A stretch of 20,160 nt of DNA from Priapulus caudatus (Eukaryota > Priapulida > Priapulimorpha > Priapulimorphida > Priapulidae): positions 90,369 through 110,528 of the forward strand of contig NW_014577955.1 in the NCBI RefSeq assembly GCF_000485595.1, given 5' to 3'. Made by a program: the position numbers and the translations under genes. Of this stretch, positions 10,378-20,160 are shown in pieces (position 1 is the stretch's first letter; each line of letters starts with the position of its first letter). A model generated the notes under the pieces. The model worked only from the letters and a program-made list of their open reading frames with translations. It did no database searches and had not been told where the DNA came from.

Positions 10378-11416
10378 GTCTATCCTCTGCTCTCTCTCTC
10401 TGTCCTGTTCTGCTCTGCTCTGCTCTGCTCTGCTCTGCCTCTGCTCTGCCTCTCTCGTCTCTCGTCTCTCTGTTCTCCTCTCGCTCTTTCCACTCCCCAC
10501 AGCGCGCGCGCTCTCTCTCTCTCTGCTCTGTCTGTCTGTCCGCTATCCGTCTCTTCCTCTCTCTCTCTCTCTCTCGTTCTCTCTTTTCGTTCTCTCTATT
10601 CTCTCTCGCTCTCTCTCTCTCCTGCTCTCTCTCCTCCTCTCTCCTCTCTCTCTTCTCTTTCTCTTTCTTCTCTCTCTCTCTCTGGTCCCTAATGCCGTCT
10701 CGCTCTCTCCTTCGTTCACTCCCCACCGCAGCTCTCTCTCTCCCGCACAGATGTTGAACCAAGCGATGGCAGACAACGGCGAATTCCGTCTTAATGCCTA
10801 TACCGCTCGCGAGGCAAACACGCGTAATTTTAATGCCACACGACAAATACACAAGGACGCATAATTCATTGTCGCGCGCGGCTTTCAGGCCGGAATGTCC
10901 CAGCAGGAAGTCGTACGACGCATCCGCCTTTAAATGGCAAGCCGCGACGTCGTCGTGCGGCATTTATATACCATGTAGTTTTCAAAACGCGGCTGAATAG
11001 CTATTCAGAGGTTTAGAGTTCGTGGAAATGAACTTACTATATATATTATATATATATATATAATTATAAGTCAGCCCCATGCACGCACGCCACGGCACAC
11101 GCAATACCGATAAACGACGTAAATACGCACACGCGCGCTCGCACGAACCTAAGCCCGAACGCCTGCATAACAGCAGCACGCACCGCGCCGACATGCACGC
11201 ACACGCACGCGATACACGCAGCGCCGTCACACACGCAGCACGTACCGCACACGACACACCACCGCACGCACGCGATACGCGCACACGCGCACACACGCAC
11301 ACACGCACGCACGCGATACGCGCACACGCGCACACACGCACGCACGCGATACACGCACACGCGCACACACGCACGCACGCGATACACGCACACGCGCACA
11401 CGCACGCGATACACGC
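10378..11416 (+). repeat. Dispersed unit U, copy 2
   Basis: Direct repeat of 6,827-7,648. The CT-rich tract (10,378-10,690) includes (TCTGC)n at about 10,410-10,450. The core (about 10,690-11,075) and linker (11,075-11,200) are followed by the CACG minisatellite (11,205-11,416), longer here with at least five GATACRCGCACACGCG units. Alignment to copy 1 by eye shows high identity with frequent one-base gaps, plus an AT tract at 11,036-11,068 in both copies. The sequence diverges from copy 1 right after GATACACG at 11,415. Neither copy has an inverted-repeat arm family in common outside this unit. No conserved reading frame. Confidence 0.85.
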
Positions 11417-12169
11417 TTGTTCCCCGATGTTCAAACGAATCCCGGCGACATGACTGAGAAATGAAGCAGTATATCGACGTGATAACAGGCCGACGTAAGT
11501 GAACACGCCGGATTACGTCTGAAATGTGCGCGCAAGGTCGAACCCGCCGGCTCGAAGTGTAGACCGGTACAACGTCTCTTCACAACATCGTTAACAGAAT
11601 CGAAGCAGAGACACGACACCAGTCTATACGCGAAGCGGCGACCAGTTGCGACGTGATTGATACCGACAGCTCGAGTGCGATACCAGCGCCGCACAGCGGG
11701 GGAGTCCTGAAGGGTCCTGAAGGGTGCTTTCACTGATCGTCGGATCTGCGTCACACCTAGACGTGGGTATTACACGACCGAAGGCTGGAGCTATTATACC
11801 TAGAAATATACCTGGAATCCCATGTATACGCCTGGGGTGTGGATCTTTGCAGCGAAATCCGATATGTCCAAGCTAGTGGCCCGTGTAGCATTTCCTGTTG
11901 GGGGGTTAGGGGCACGCGCGAGACGACACTACTACGTGATTAATTATACGCCATCAGGAATCACAAAGACCATCATGTGTAGTGCACGCGGCATGCGTGC
12001 ACCCCCAATACCAGAAGCATTCATCAAAACTTGCAAAGTTCCCGTGCTGTTTGTTACACGAGCGTAGTTGTCATTATGCACTCGTGTTAGCTATTGCTTT
12101 GCCTTGAACCGTAGTAAGATACTGCAACCCGAGACTTAACTGAGCTTCAACTGAGCTTTTGAGATAAAA
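11417..12169. other. Unique sequence, no gene recognised
   Basis: Mixed, fairly GC-balanced DNA. Open frames at 11,431-11,754 (minus) and 11,822-12,067 (plus) show no motif I recognise. A short tandem duplication of TCCTGAAGGG lies at about 11,704-11,725. Confidence 0.45.
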
Positions 12170-12236
12170 ACTATATATCATATATAGTATTACAGTGAAT
12201 ATTATATATAACATATATAATATATATATATATATC
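12170..12236. repeat. AT-rich microsatellite
   Basis: TATATA-type repeats with imperfect inverted symmetry (ATATATCATATATAGTATT and ATATAACATATATAATATAT). Confidence 0.7.
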
Positions 12237-14107
12237 TTTTCTCTTGCCGTAGCCGTTTTAATATATGAACGCATTTCAGGGCTGCATGCGTACAGATTTG
12301 CCACAACCCAATAACGACACGTAACAAAGTCAGTAGCAGTGAGATGTTCTTTTCAGTGTTCTTCTAGGACTAATTGAGTGAACATATGCAACTGATCAGT
12401 GTTTGTGAATGTGGGCAATGGAAGTACTACTGTAATGACACTGACTTTAAAACTGACTGTAAAAACACAAACAAGTATATTCATCTTTGCATTTTACGTC
12501 CACCGACTCACTATTTGATGAACAATATTGCATTGCTCACTATTTGATAAACAATCTATATAGATTTTCCATTTATAAAATAATGTATATCAGGACTAGC
12601 CTTAATTTGCTCCTGAATCACTGTAGATAAATAAAAATAATTCTTTTCATCGTTGCTTTCCCAATGCCTAATATCAGTCATATTTTGTACCAAGACTCGA
12701 CTGAAAATATAATGCATTTTAATGTGCTAAATCTCATAAACGTTGCAGCATCTTTTGTTTAAATTCACACTCGCAGCTAGCAAGTGGTAACAACAACAAT
12801 CACAGGTTATGATTTATATGTCAGTGACGTCTGCAGTTTCGCTAGAGCAAACAGTGAGCGTGCAAACAAGTGACAAATGTGTAGACAATGCAGAACCAGT
12901 TTCCTTCCCCTCGCTAATGCGTAGACAGCGGCCAGTTAAAGTTCTCCTTTAATTTTAACGCGTGAAATAACCGTTGAAATATGGCTGCACGTTCTGAATC
13001 GATTACGTGTCAGAATTTGTGAACTGTAGGAGCTCCATGCTTCATCATCGGCCATGCTTCATCATGCGTTAGAAGCGACAGCCGCACTCAAGCTTTCACA
13101 ACTCGATCATCGCTCACGAACCAAACGCGATAAATTTAACAGAGAACTGTTTTTTAACAATGTCCCCGAGCAAGCCGTCGGTTACTCGTGACGCCTTACG
13201 TAGAGCTTACGTTACGTCGTTACGTATAGAGCTTACGAACCCATTTAAGCGTGTATAGACGCAGTAACGTATACCCATCCATCCTCACTATAGAGGTCTG
13301 GTTTTTAGACCTTGCAGTAAAAGGCGTTTTAGCAGAGAACAACGGGAAATGAATCATCGGGCACATGATATTTTCGCATTTAAAATGACAAGGAATTGCA
13401 GAGAGGGACCGGAATAGGTTACGGTTATGTGTTGTTGGTTTTTTCGATTTATTTTACCATGACTATTCCTAAATTATCTTCTTCGCACGACATACCTAAA
13501 TATCACGAATTCACGATGCGCATTTAATCATTTTAAGAAAAATACAAAGCCTGTTATTAAGTTGTATTTCACGTACACATTGAATCTATACGTATACTGC
13601 GGATACTACCCTATAATATCTATAAGGAATACAAACCTTCAATTTAATCAAACGTACCTTTACAGTATATGTAGAGAATATAAGTCATGCCAACGCATGT
13701 GTCATTTACTACACAGAGCATGTATGAGTCAATGAGCATTTGAGCATATATAAGGACTATTAATCTTCATACTCTACACATGTAAATTAGCAGAGATAGC
13801 AGATACGGCTAAGGTTTAGATATATAACTAATCTATATACCTACCTAACTAATATGTACCTACATCTAATCCACCTCACCGAGTTGTACTAAGGATAATG
13901 AAAAAAGCCAGACCGCGGGAATTAGCAACAAGTCATGTGCGCGTGGGTACACACTACACAGCCATTCAGTCATTGCTAATGATTATATCACAGCGGGGCA
14001 GACTAGGGGGTCAGTGACATTACGTAGTAGCTATAGCCACCGAGGTCTGTCTGCTGTGTATAGCAGCAGCAGCAAGGCAAAACAGCATAAGCCTCAGTGA
14101 AACAGCT
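12237..14107. other. AT-richer unique stretch without genes
   Basis: Nearly 1.9 kb with frequent stops in all frames and no microsatellite. Small structures only: a partial tandem repeat of TACGTATAGAGCTTACG-like sequence at about 13,190-13,232, and the hairpin AGGTCT-GGTTTTT-AGACCT near 13,295-13,313. It could be intronic or intergenic; nothing decides. Confidence 0.5.
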
Positions 14108-14350
14108 TTCCATCGTCCCGGGTCGGATTAAGTAAAGAGGGAGTGGGAGGTAGAGGGGAGTAGAAGTAGGTGGGAGATGGAGGACGATTAAGAGCGAGAG
14201 TGGGAGAAAGAAGGGTAGGTGGAGAGGAACGGGATCGTAGAATGTGGATAAAGGGGAAGGGGAGGGGAAGAAAGGGAGAAATGGAAGACGAGTTAGAAGA
14301 AACGGCGGAGAAGGAATTCGACGCGCGGGAGAGAAAGAGATAGTGGGATG
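14108..14350. repeat. Purine-rich tract
   Basis: Plus strand dominated by A and G (GGGAGTGGGAGG, GGGGAAGGGGAGGGG and similar), without a regular unit. The minus-strand open frame of 178 codons across it is Ser/Pro/Leu-rich simple sequence. Confidence 0.75.
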
Positions 14351-15152
14351 GGAATGAGAGGGAGTATAGGTGTAGCGGTTACATGCAAAACGTGATGTTT
14401 CCCAATAGCTTGTGAAATACCACAAGTGATATCGTTCGGACAGCCGCAATAGCCGTCCGAGTACCTGTTGTATACGACGTTTTTTACACACGCGGTCCCT
14501 CGAAAAATATCCAATCGACCGAGACCTTCTTTTTTGCATGGACGCTAAAATTACAGTAACGCGCGATGATGTTATTCAGCAGTTTCCTAAGCAAACCGGT
14601 TTCAGAGAAACGTGTCGGTGTATCAGCGCGCATGCGTATTGCCACGGGAAACTTTAATTAAGGTAAAGAATAAAAGTTGCCGCATTGTTGACAACACTGC
14701 CATGTTGGTTTAACAGTAGTCGTAAAGGCAAATTAGGGAGCTGTAGATTACTCTATGATCTATTAGTGGGCTGGTCCGTGGATGGGTGTGAGGGGGTACA
14801 GAAAAATCGGATCGAAAGTAAACATATTTTGCGGCTTAGAAAATTCATTGTTGGACCCAAGAAGCGGAGACAAAGTACACTGCTTGTTCACTGCTGCCAC
14901 CTGTCGGATATTCTCGATATCAATCGGTTTTAAAACACATCACACCACACTCTGACTATTATAGTCCCATATATAGTCCCATCAGATTTTTTCCTAAACA
15001 TTCTGGATAATGTGATACCAAATTTTCCTCAGGTATACTGTTTACTGTATTGAGCATTATCCTTCGGTACAGTGTTTGTTATGCAATCGTGCTTCTATCT
15101 CTCAGATTCTCAAACAATAAGCTACCTCAACCATACGGTCTCTCACCTCAAC
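14351..15152. other. Unique sequence, no gene recognised
   Basis: Includes two adjacent short hairpins, CTTGTG/CACAAG and TCGGAC/GTCCGA, near 14,409-14,461. The plus-strand frame 14,685-14,933 (82 codons) has ordinary amino acid composition, but I do not recognise it and see no supporting splice sites. Confidence 0.4.
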
Positions 15153-15225
15153 CACACGCATGCACACGCGCGCGCACACACACGCACACGCACGTACGCA
15201 CAGAGATCGCACGCGCACGCGCACT
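15153..15225. repeat. CA / CG alternating tract
   Basis: CACACGCATGCACACGCGCG-type sequence. It is short, with a CGCGCG core, and is a potential Z-DNA former. Confidence 0.85.
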
Positions 15226-15339
15226 CTGTTCGATAATCATTCTGCTGAGTAATAATTACTGCGTACACCTAACCCACCCACACACGTTCATTACTGCCAG
15301 TAACGGCAATCACGGTATCTAGTTATTAGCTATGCACCC

Positions 15340-15529
15340 GTGCGCATTTGCCAAGGTTCGCCGCCTGTAAGTGCTGTGTGCTGGCCGGAACGAATCGCAC
15401 GAGAACTTCCGCCGGTATATCATTTCCTAGATTCGACTTCCGCTTCTGTGTCATTTATCCATGTGCTCGTGATACAACGGACACAACAGGAAATAGAGAC
15501 TGTCAACAATGTAATGCAACTGAACCGTG
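15340..15529 (+). CDS. Possible exon ending at a donor-like site (very weak)
   Basis: Two overlapping plus-strand frames are open across this interval and reach CCGTG|GTGAGTAACG at 15,530. One encodes MRICQGSPPVSAVCWPERIA... The other carries a cysteine-containing tail, DCQQCNATEPW. Nothing distinguishes a true frame and neither matches a family I know. The donor score is the only support. Confidence 0.1.
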
Positions 15530-15539
15530 GTGAGTAACG

Positions 15540-15815
15540 CCCAATGCAGCTACACAGTTCATATATATGTAAACACAGAAAACATGTGAACAGGTAATTA
15601 CTGGTTTGAATATAACTTCCCGTACCCAATGAATGAAGTAATTACTAATTAAATTCAGTCCTAAATTGTTTTCTTGAGATTGCAACTGCGACAGTGTAAA
15701 ATGTACATGATAACAACTCATCTGTTCGATATATTTAGAGGGGAAATATGCAAGACGGAAAATTGGTCATATTCTGGAAGTGCTTACTATTACGAACTAA
15801 ATATTACAAGATCAC
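15540..15815. other. Unique AT-richer sequence
   Basis: No repeat array, gene or strong motif seen. It ends in a poly-G run at 15,816. Confidence 0.5.
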
Positions 15816-15984
15816 GGGGGGGGGGAGACAGGGGGTGAATCGTAAGGAGAATGAAACGGTGAGGTAAACGAGAGTGAGCAACAGACGGCGCGAGAAAGAG
15901 AGCGAGAGAACGCGCGAGAGAGAGCGAGACAGAGAGCGAGAGAGAGAGAAAGCGCGAGAGGGAAAGAGAGCGAGAGAGCGAGAG

Positions 15985-16031
<47 letters not shown>

Positions 16032-16350
16032 AGGGGTAGAGAGCGAGAGCGAGAGAGAGAGAGAGGTAGAGAGCGAGAGAAGGGTGCACGCAGTGTAAAA
16101 GGTGCAGAATAGTAGATGTGGCCGATATGGGGAGAAAGAGGAGGAGATGAGGAAGAGGACGAAGAGAAGGAGTTCGGCTAATGAAACTAGAAGATGAGAA
16201 GTGATGGGGAGGTAAATGAGAAGAGCGACGATGAAACAGCAGCATAGCAGATAGTGTGAAGAGAGGCGAGTGACCGCATAGAAGAGGAATGTGGAAGCAG
16301 GGATGGGAAGACGTAGGAGAAGGAGGATTGAGCAGGGGAAAAGGTTTGTG
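15816..16350. repeat. Poly-G plus GA/GAGC purine tract
   Basis: A run of about ten G, then a long purine-rich region with a (GAGAGC)-type and pure (GA)n core at about 15,888-16,080, and degenerate purine-rich DNA to 16,350. Frames through it on both strands (Arg-Glu or Ser-Leu repeats) are artefacts. Confidence 0.88.
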
Positions 16351-16783
16351 TTGTGGCAGGAAAGAAAACACTGACGAAGTCATTGACTTTGTAATTTCCT
16401 TTTCGCATTGCACAGTTAACCAACGTTTACTCTCTGCTACCAAGGAGGAGCGTGTTGACAACTTTTCTCTTACCGCTCACATTCAAAGTTGGCAAAAATT
16501 AATGTAAACGCAAGGAGTGAAAATAAAAGAAAGATGGCTGCTGACCTTACGAAACTAATTCATCGCTATCCTGCCATCCATATGTGGGCCATATATCCTC
16601 CCTAAAATAGAGCTCCCTTCCTATCTGCGCACTTTCTCTGCGCCCGGAACCAGTTTACCGGCTACTGAGCTCAGTTATTAAGCCATCAAAATAACAAATC
16701 AAGGCGAAACGGGCCGCAAACCGGCGGGCGTGATCGCCCGCGGGCGCTGGGTCTGCTGCGATTACCACACGAGAAATCAAGAC
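16351..16783. other. Unique sequence
   Basis: No gene recognised. It contains a small GC-rich inverted repeat, GGGCGTGATCGCCCGCGGGC, near 16,726-16,745. Confidence 0.45.
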
Positions 16784-16791
16784 GATACTAC

Positions 16792-16845
16792 CAGAAGTAG
16801 ATAATAGGGAACCCCCTAATAAGGGTTCCCTATTATCTACTTCTG
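16792..16845. mobile_element. 54-bp palindromic mini-element (copy 2)
   Basis: Perfect 23-bp arms start CAGAAGTAGATAATAGGGAA and surround an 8-base loop CCTAATAA. Direct repeats GATACTAC flank it (16,784-16,791 and 16,845-16,852); as in copy 1, the terminal G is shared between the palindrome and the duplication. Length, ends and the inner ATAATAGGGA match the element at 19,056. I infer a transposed hairpin with an 8-bp target duplication. Confidence 0.75.
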
Positions 16846-17039
16846 ATACTACGTAAACCCCCCTGAACACGTTTATTACGCAGCGCCGCCGCGGCTACAA
16901 AGGTCGCGCTATATGACGACAGACAGCAATCGTCAGCAGCAACGACACGAGCTACGGCGGGTGAAAAGCTATCCGAAGTCGAATATCCTCGAGTAAAATA
17001 TAAGCTTTTTATCGCGAAGAGTAAGTCGGCGAATGTAAA

Positions 17040-17176
17040 CAACCGACTACGTAACTTTACGCTACACTGTAGAGTTACGTAGTCGGTAGCCCGACCAGGC
17101 TGTGCGACGGATTTTCTATATACAATAGGTATTCTAACCCTAGCAATACCGTTTCTTGGAGCTACGTAGTCGGTTG
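17040..17176. repeat. Composite inverted repeat (ACGTAGTCGGT family)
   Basis: Three copies of a short motif. ACCGACTACGTAACT (17,042-17,056) pairs perfectly over 15 bp with AGTTACGTAGTCGGT (17,073-17,087) around a 16-base loop. The slightly extended left copy CAACCGACTACGTA (17,040-17,053) also pairs with TACGTAGTCGGTTG (17,163-17,176). GCTACACT occurs both in the loop and just outside the third copy. Alternative hairpins of 46 or 137 bases are possible. No flanking direct repeat is evident, so transposition is not shown. Confidence 0.6.
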
Positions 17177-17563
17177 CTACACTAAGCAATGCGCGAGAAA
17201 TATATGGTGGCGGCTACGGAGTCATGGTGGGGAATAATGATGGTTGTCACGTAATAAATCAGATAATGCCATGCGATGAGTATGAACAGACCAACTCTCC
17301 CTTTAACTAAAATGCAAAACAGTTCGTATATAGACGCCTGCTGGGCTAAACTCCGCAGCGGCAACAGCTAAAGGAAACTTGTGAGACGAGAGTGACAAAA
17401 ACTGGTGCACCATTATCCGCTTAGAAAGGAGGAAAAGTAATAGGGAGAAGCAGAAGAAGTTTGACATATGGCATTATGCATATAACGAGTACACGGCATG
17501 TGCGCGCGTAGAAGGACACGCGTACTGGCATGCAGGGAAAGCGCGTGCTAGTAACTACATGAA
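17177..17563. other. Unique sequence
   Basis: No gene, array or element seen between the composite inverted repeat and the hAT MITE. Confidence 0.45.
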
Positions 17564-17571
17564 CCCACAAC

Positions 17572-18008
17572 CAGTGGTGTAGTTAGGGAGGCCAAAGGGG
17601 GCCATGCCCCCCCCCCCTGTTGATCCGAAAGTAAAAAGAAAAGAAAATAATTGTACTACTAAAAAGAGAATTGTCCTAGTCAGAATGAAGGCTGTAAATG
17701 TACTCAAAGGGGTCTCAAATACCATCTCCTGCGATCAACATTTTAAAATTTGCCGTGAAGGACCCCCATACCCCCCCCCTGTTTTTCACCCTGCCTGTTA
17801 TATATCTTCGGTAGCATGCAGAGAACACACGAACAAAATGTCGCCTTTATGCATGGCGCCTGAAACAAGATTGCAGAGCCTGAGAGGTGCGTGGAATCTA
17901 GGTGTGGAGAGGGTGGAGAGGAACCTATTAAAATATTAAGTCATCCACCATTTGCGCAGTTCGCTATTTTTTGCCCCCCCCCGTTAAAAAATTCTGGCTA
18001 CGCCACTG
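17572..18008 (+). mobile_element. Non-autonomous hAT element (MITE), 437 bp
   Basis: The ends are CAGTGGTGTAGTTAG and, on the opposite strand, CAGTGGCGTAGCCAG: 12 of 15 identical, all three differences being C/T transitions. An exact 8-bp direct repeat CCCACAAC flanks it at 17,564-17,571 and 18,009-18,016. CAG ends plus an 8-bp target duplication define the hAT superfamily. Subterminal poly-C runs (17,607, 17,773 and 17,984 on) are a marked feature. The interior has a 111-codon plus-strand frame beginning at 17,604 inside a C-run. It shows no transposase or zinc-finger motif, so it depends on a transposase elsewhere. The perfect duplication implies recent insertion. Confidence 0.92.
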
Positions 18009-18039
18009 CCCACAACCCATTACAAAGCAAAACAAGAAG

Positions 18040-18440
18040 ACAGAGCCTAGATGATAGAATGGAGGAGAAGGAGAAGGAAGGGAGGAGAATGAGCACATTG
18101 AGCAAGAGGAGGAGCGGAGGAGGCGGAGGAGGATGAGCAGGAGGGGCGGAGGAGGAAGATGATGAGCAGGAGGGAGGAGGAGGAGGAGAGGAGCGGCGGC
18201 GGCGGCAAGAGGAGGCGGACAGGAGAGACGAGCAGGGGAGTAAAAACAGGCGGGGAAGTGGAGAAGAGTAGGGGACGAAGAGGACGAGAAGTTGTAGGAG
18301 GGGAAGAGCAAAGTAGTAGTGGGAAAAAGTGGGGAAAGGTTTAGAGGGACAGAACCAGAAGAAGAGTGCGGGGAAAAGGAGAGGCACCAGTAGCAGGGAA
18401 CGGCCCGAACAGGTAGAAGGAAAGGGTAAGGGGCAGCAAA
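18040..18440. repeat. Purine-rich GGA tract
   Basis: About 400 bases of A/G on the plus strand with GGA/GGC triplets (for example 18,110-18,235), beginning within 40 bases of the hAT element's right end. The minus-strand 207-codon Ser/Pro/Leu frame is simple sequence. Confidence 0.85.
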
Positions 18441-18592
18441 AGAGCAGTTATCATCAATCTTGTCGGTTTTTCTCGCAACACTAAGGCCCCGCATCCCACC
18501 TTCCCCTGCTGGCTGCCGATAAACACTGCAGCCATCGATCATTCCATCCCAAACACTCACACGCACGCGAGTAGGCGCCGCAGCCACAGCGT

Positions 18593-18781
18593 GTGAGATG
18601 TACCATTACAACCTGGCAGCAAAGCGACCCCTCTGCAAGCAATGCTAAACCCTACACCAATGTACCAACAACCCCCCGCATAAACACTCTCTCGTCCTGC
18701 AAACACTCCTCGGGGAAAGTTCACGAACACATCCCAGCCACTTTCCCCCAGCGCTGGGAAAGTCAAACACTGCGCGGCCAG
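18593..18781 (+). CDS. Possible exon ending at a strong splice donor (weak)
   Basis: An open plus-strand frame starting at ATG 18,593 reaches CCAG|GTGAGTAAG, with GT at 18,782-18,783, which matches the metazoan 5' splice consensus at nearly every position. The 63 codons before it (start MRCTITTWQQSDPSASNAKP) are Ser/Thr/Pro-rich and unrecognised. The interval could equally be a non-coding first exon. A longer minus-strand frame (130 codons, 18,557-18,949) overlaps it and is also unrecognised. No acceptor or polyadenylation signal could be tied to it. Confidence 0.2.
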
Positions 18782-18956
18782 GTGAGTAAGCTCTGAGGTA
18801 CAGGTGTAGCAGGGCAGCCTGCGTGCGCGGTCATAGCTACGCTGCGAATTTCTCACCGCGACAGTCTGTTGTTGACACGAAATGTGCACACAAGACCACA
18901 TATAGGGCCAGGACATGGGAGTGTGAATTGGCCGATAATGCAGCGCCAAAGCGCGG

Positions 18957-18976
18957 GTATATATATATATATATAA
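18957..18976. repeat. Short (AT)n microsatellite
   Basis: About ten TA units, 80 bases upstream of palindromic element copy 3. Confidence 0.8.
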
Positions 18977-19055
18977 ACAGGTAACATCGCCACTGCCTGC
19001 CCGCGGGCAAAGAAAAACACCAACTACAACAACAGATCAGGAGTTACATACACGT

Positions 19056-19109
19056 CAGGAATAGATAATAGGGAATTATATAGGGGATCCCTATTATTAT
19101 CTACTCCTG
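19056..19109. mobile_element. 54-bp palindromic mini-element (copy 3)
   Basis: The left arm CAGGAATAGATAATAGGGA pairs with the right arm TCCCTATTATTATCTACTCC plus TG, with one mismatch and a three-base insertion (an extra TAT/ATT). The centre is ATTATATAGGGGA. Exact 8-bp direct repeats ATACACGT lie at 19,048-19,055 and 19,110-19,117, here without any shared terminal base. Its total length equals that of copy 2. The exact duplication is the best evidence that the palindrome is an inserted unit rather than a local rearrangement. Confidence 0.8.
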
Positions 19110-19117
19110 ATACACGT

Positions 19118-20068
19118 ACTACCGGTCCGGCAAGGAGAAACATCCAGAAACACCCCAATAACTAAAAATCCCCCTATTTTAACTTCGCATAGTTTCACTA
19201 CTAACCCGTATCCCGAAAGGATAATATATATAATCGCCTTATATATTTCCAACGTTAACCTTGAGTTCTTAACCAAATATACGCCAACAAAACCGATCAT
19301 TTACCAAATACGAACTTAAGTAGCCTCCATTGACAGCCACGCACTCCTATCAGCCACCGACTACAACACTCACAAGGACATGGTCCGCAGCGATACAAGT
19401 CGTAAACGCATCCATTCAAGCTCCCGTTTAAACCCGACCTGACTATATAAATTCCTGCATTCGCTGTCGGCTTGTGCGTATAAGGAGGCAGTAAAACGTG
19501 CGCCGACCCACACGGGTAATTATGCTGGGCTAGGGAGGGACGACGGACCCACGACGTGGACTCGTCTGCCGATGTTCGTATAGGTGCGCCACCGACCACC
19601 ACCGACTTTACGAGCGGAAATACCGCGTATTTATTCGAGTGCGTTTAAATGAACTCGAAGTAACTCCATTCCTAGCATCACTCCACACGCAACGGTCTGG
19701 CGGTAGTCCGAAATCACCTTAAGGTGTGTGGACTGAACCTACTTCGCTTCCAGTTCTATAATTATTTCCCAGGCAACTTCCATTCCTTATATCGTGGCGG
19801 GGTTGACATACATATTTTTGGCAGTCTTAGAATTCGGAGCAGTTTAACAGCAACTAAATCGCTACAATTTTTTTTGGTAATGCTGTATAAACATATACTA
19901 TGAACACACTTACACTAGTAACATAACCCCTAAGTACACTGAAGGGTCTTACAAGATCATCGGTACATATGTTAGTATAATCTGTTCATGTGCGTATTAC
20001 ATTATCCTTTGTAGGTGGAAATTGGGAGCGTACGTCGCATGCACTGCGAAGATAGGCGGTAACTCATA
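19118..20068. other. Unique sequence, no gene recognised
   Basis: Mixed DNA with frequent stops. The longest frame (19,297-19,602, minus, 101 codons) is unrecognised. No repeat family seen. Confidence 0.45.
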
Positions 20069-20070
20069 TA

Positions 20071-20118
20071 TCGCTCTCGCTCTCGCTCTCGCTCTCGCTC
20101 TGTCTCTCTGTCTCTCTG

Positions 20119-20160
<42 letters not shown>
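20071..20160. repeat. TCGCTC hexamer, then TCTCTCTG octamer, then (CT)n
   Basis: Five copies of TCGCTC, then about four of TCTCTCTG, then pure CT that runs off the right edge. The step-wise degeneration pattern suggests that a single CT array expanded around point-mutated units. Confidence 0.93.

Noticed and set aside
14685-14933. 82-codon plus-strand frame as a conserved small protein
   Set aside because: Composition is ordinary, but there is no recognisable domain, no good start context and no splice support.
18557-18949. 130-codon minus-strand frame as a cysteine-rich secreted protein
   Set aside because: No signal peptide or regular cysteine spacing could be seen, and a donor-like site on the opposite strand lies inside it.

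Overview
This is a 20,160-base piece of nuclear DNA from a eukaryote, most likely an invertebrate animal. That call rests on dense dinucleotide, minisatellite and hairpin repeats, a hAT-type non-autonomous transposon with an intact 8-bp target duplication, splice-donor-like sites, and the lack of any compact gene array. The species cannot be told from the sequence. CpG-rich repeats (CACG and CG runs) are abundant, so CpG depletion is not strong here. No protein family, rRNA or tRNA could be recognised. The longest open frames all lie in microsatellites or minisatellites and are artefacts of low complexity.

Layout. From 1 to 2,600 there is mostly unique DNA with a ~33-bp minisatellite (165-400) and a 20-bp minisatellite with higher-order organisation (1,326-1,925). 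From 2,600 to 4,680 there is unique DNA with a possible short minus-strand exon, a perfect 38-bp palindrome with direct-repeat flanks (3,836-3,873) and a GT/GC tract. A 152-base assembly gap follows (4,682-4,833). From 4,834 to about 9,360 lies a very large imperfect inverted repeat: a ~1.9-kb left arm (4,834-6,733), a ~0.9-kb non-inverted spacer (6,734-7,648) and a ~1.7-kb right arm (7,649-9,360). Each arm carries a nested 310-364-bp terminal-inverted-repeat element. The spacer is an AT tract plus a dispersed unit (CT tract, ~0.35-kb unique core, CACG minisatellite). That unit recurs in the same orientation at 10,378-11,416. From 11,417 to 15,800 the DNA is largely unique and AT-richer. From 15,800 to the end come purine-rich tracts, two further palindromic mini-elements (16,792-16,845 and 19,056-19,109), a composite inverted repeat (17,040-17,176), the 437-bp hAT MITE (17,572-18,008), and a CT-type microsatellite running off the right edge.

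The most interesting material is repeat biology. Three tiny (38-54 bp) near-perfect palindromes share the ends CAGRA...CTG and the inner motif ATAATAG. Each is bounded by an 8-bp direct repeat, as if they were extremely short transposed elements. The giant inverted repeat has the U unit sitting exactly at its pivot. The arms and the two U copies differ largely by one-base indels, so residual long-read error or a scaffold artefact must be considered alongside real biology, and the gap touches the left arm. There is no operon or pathway to describe.
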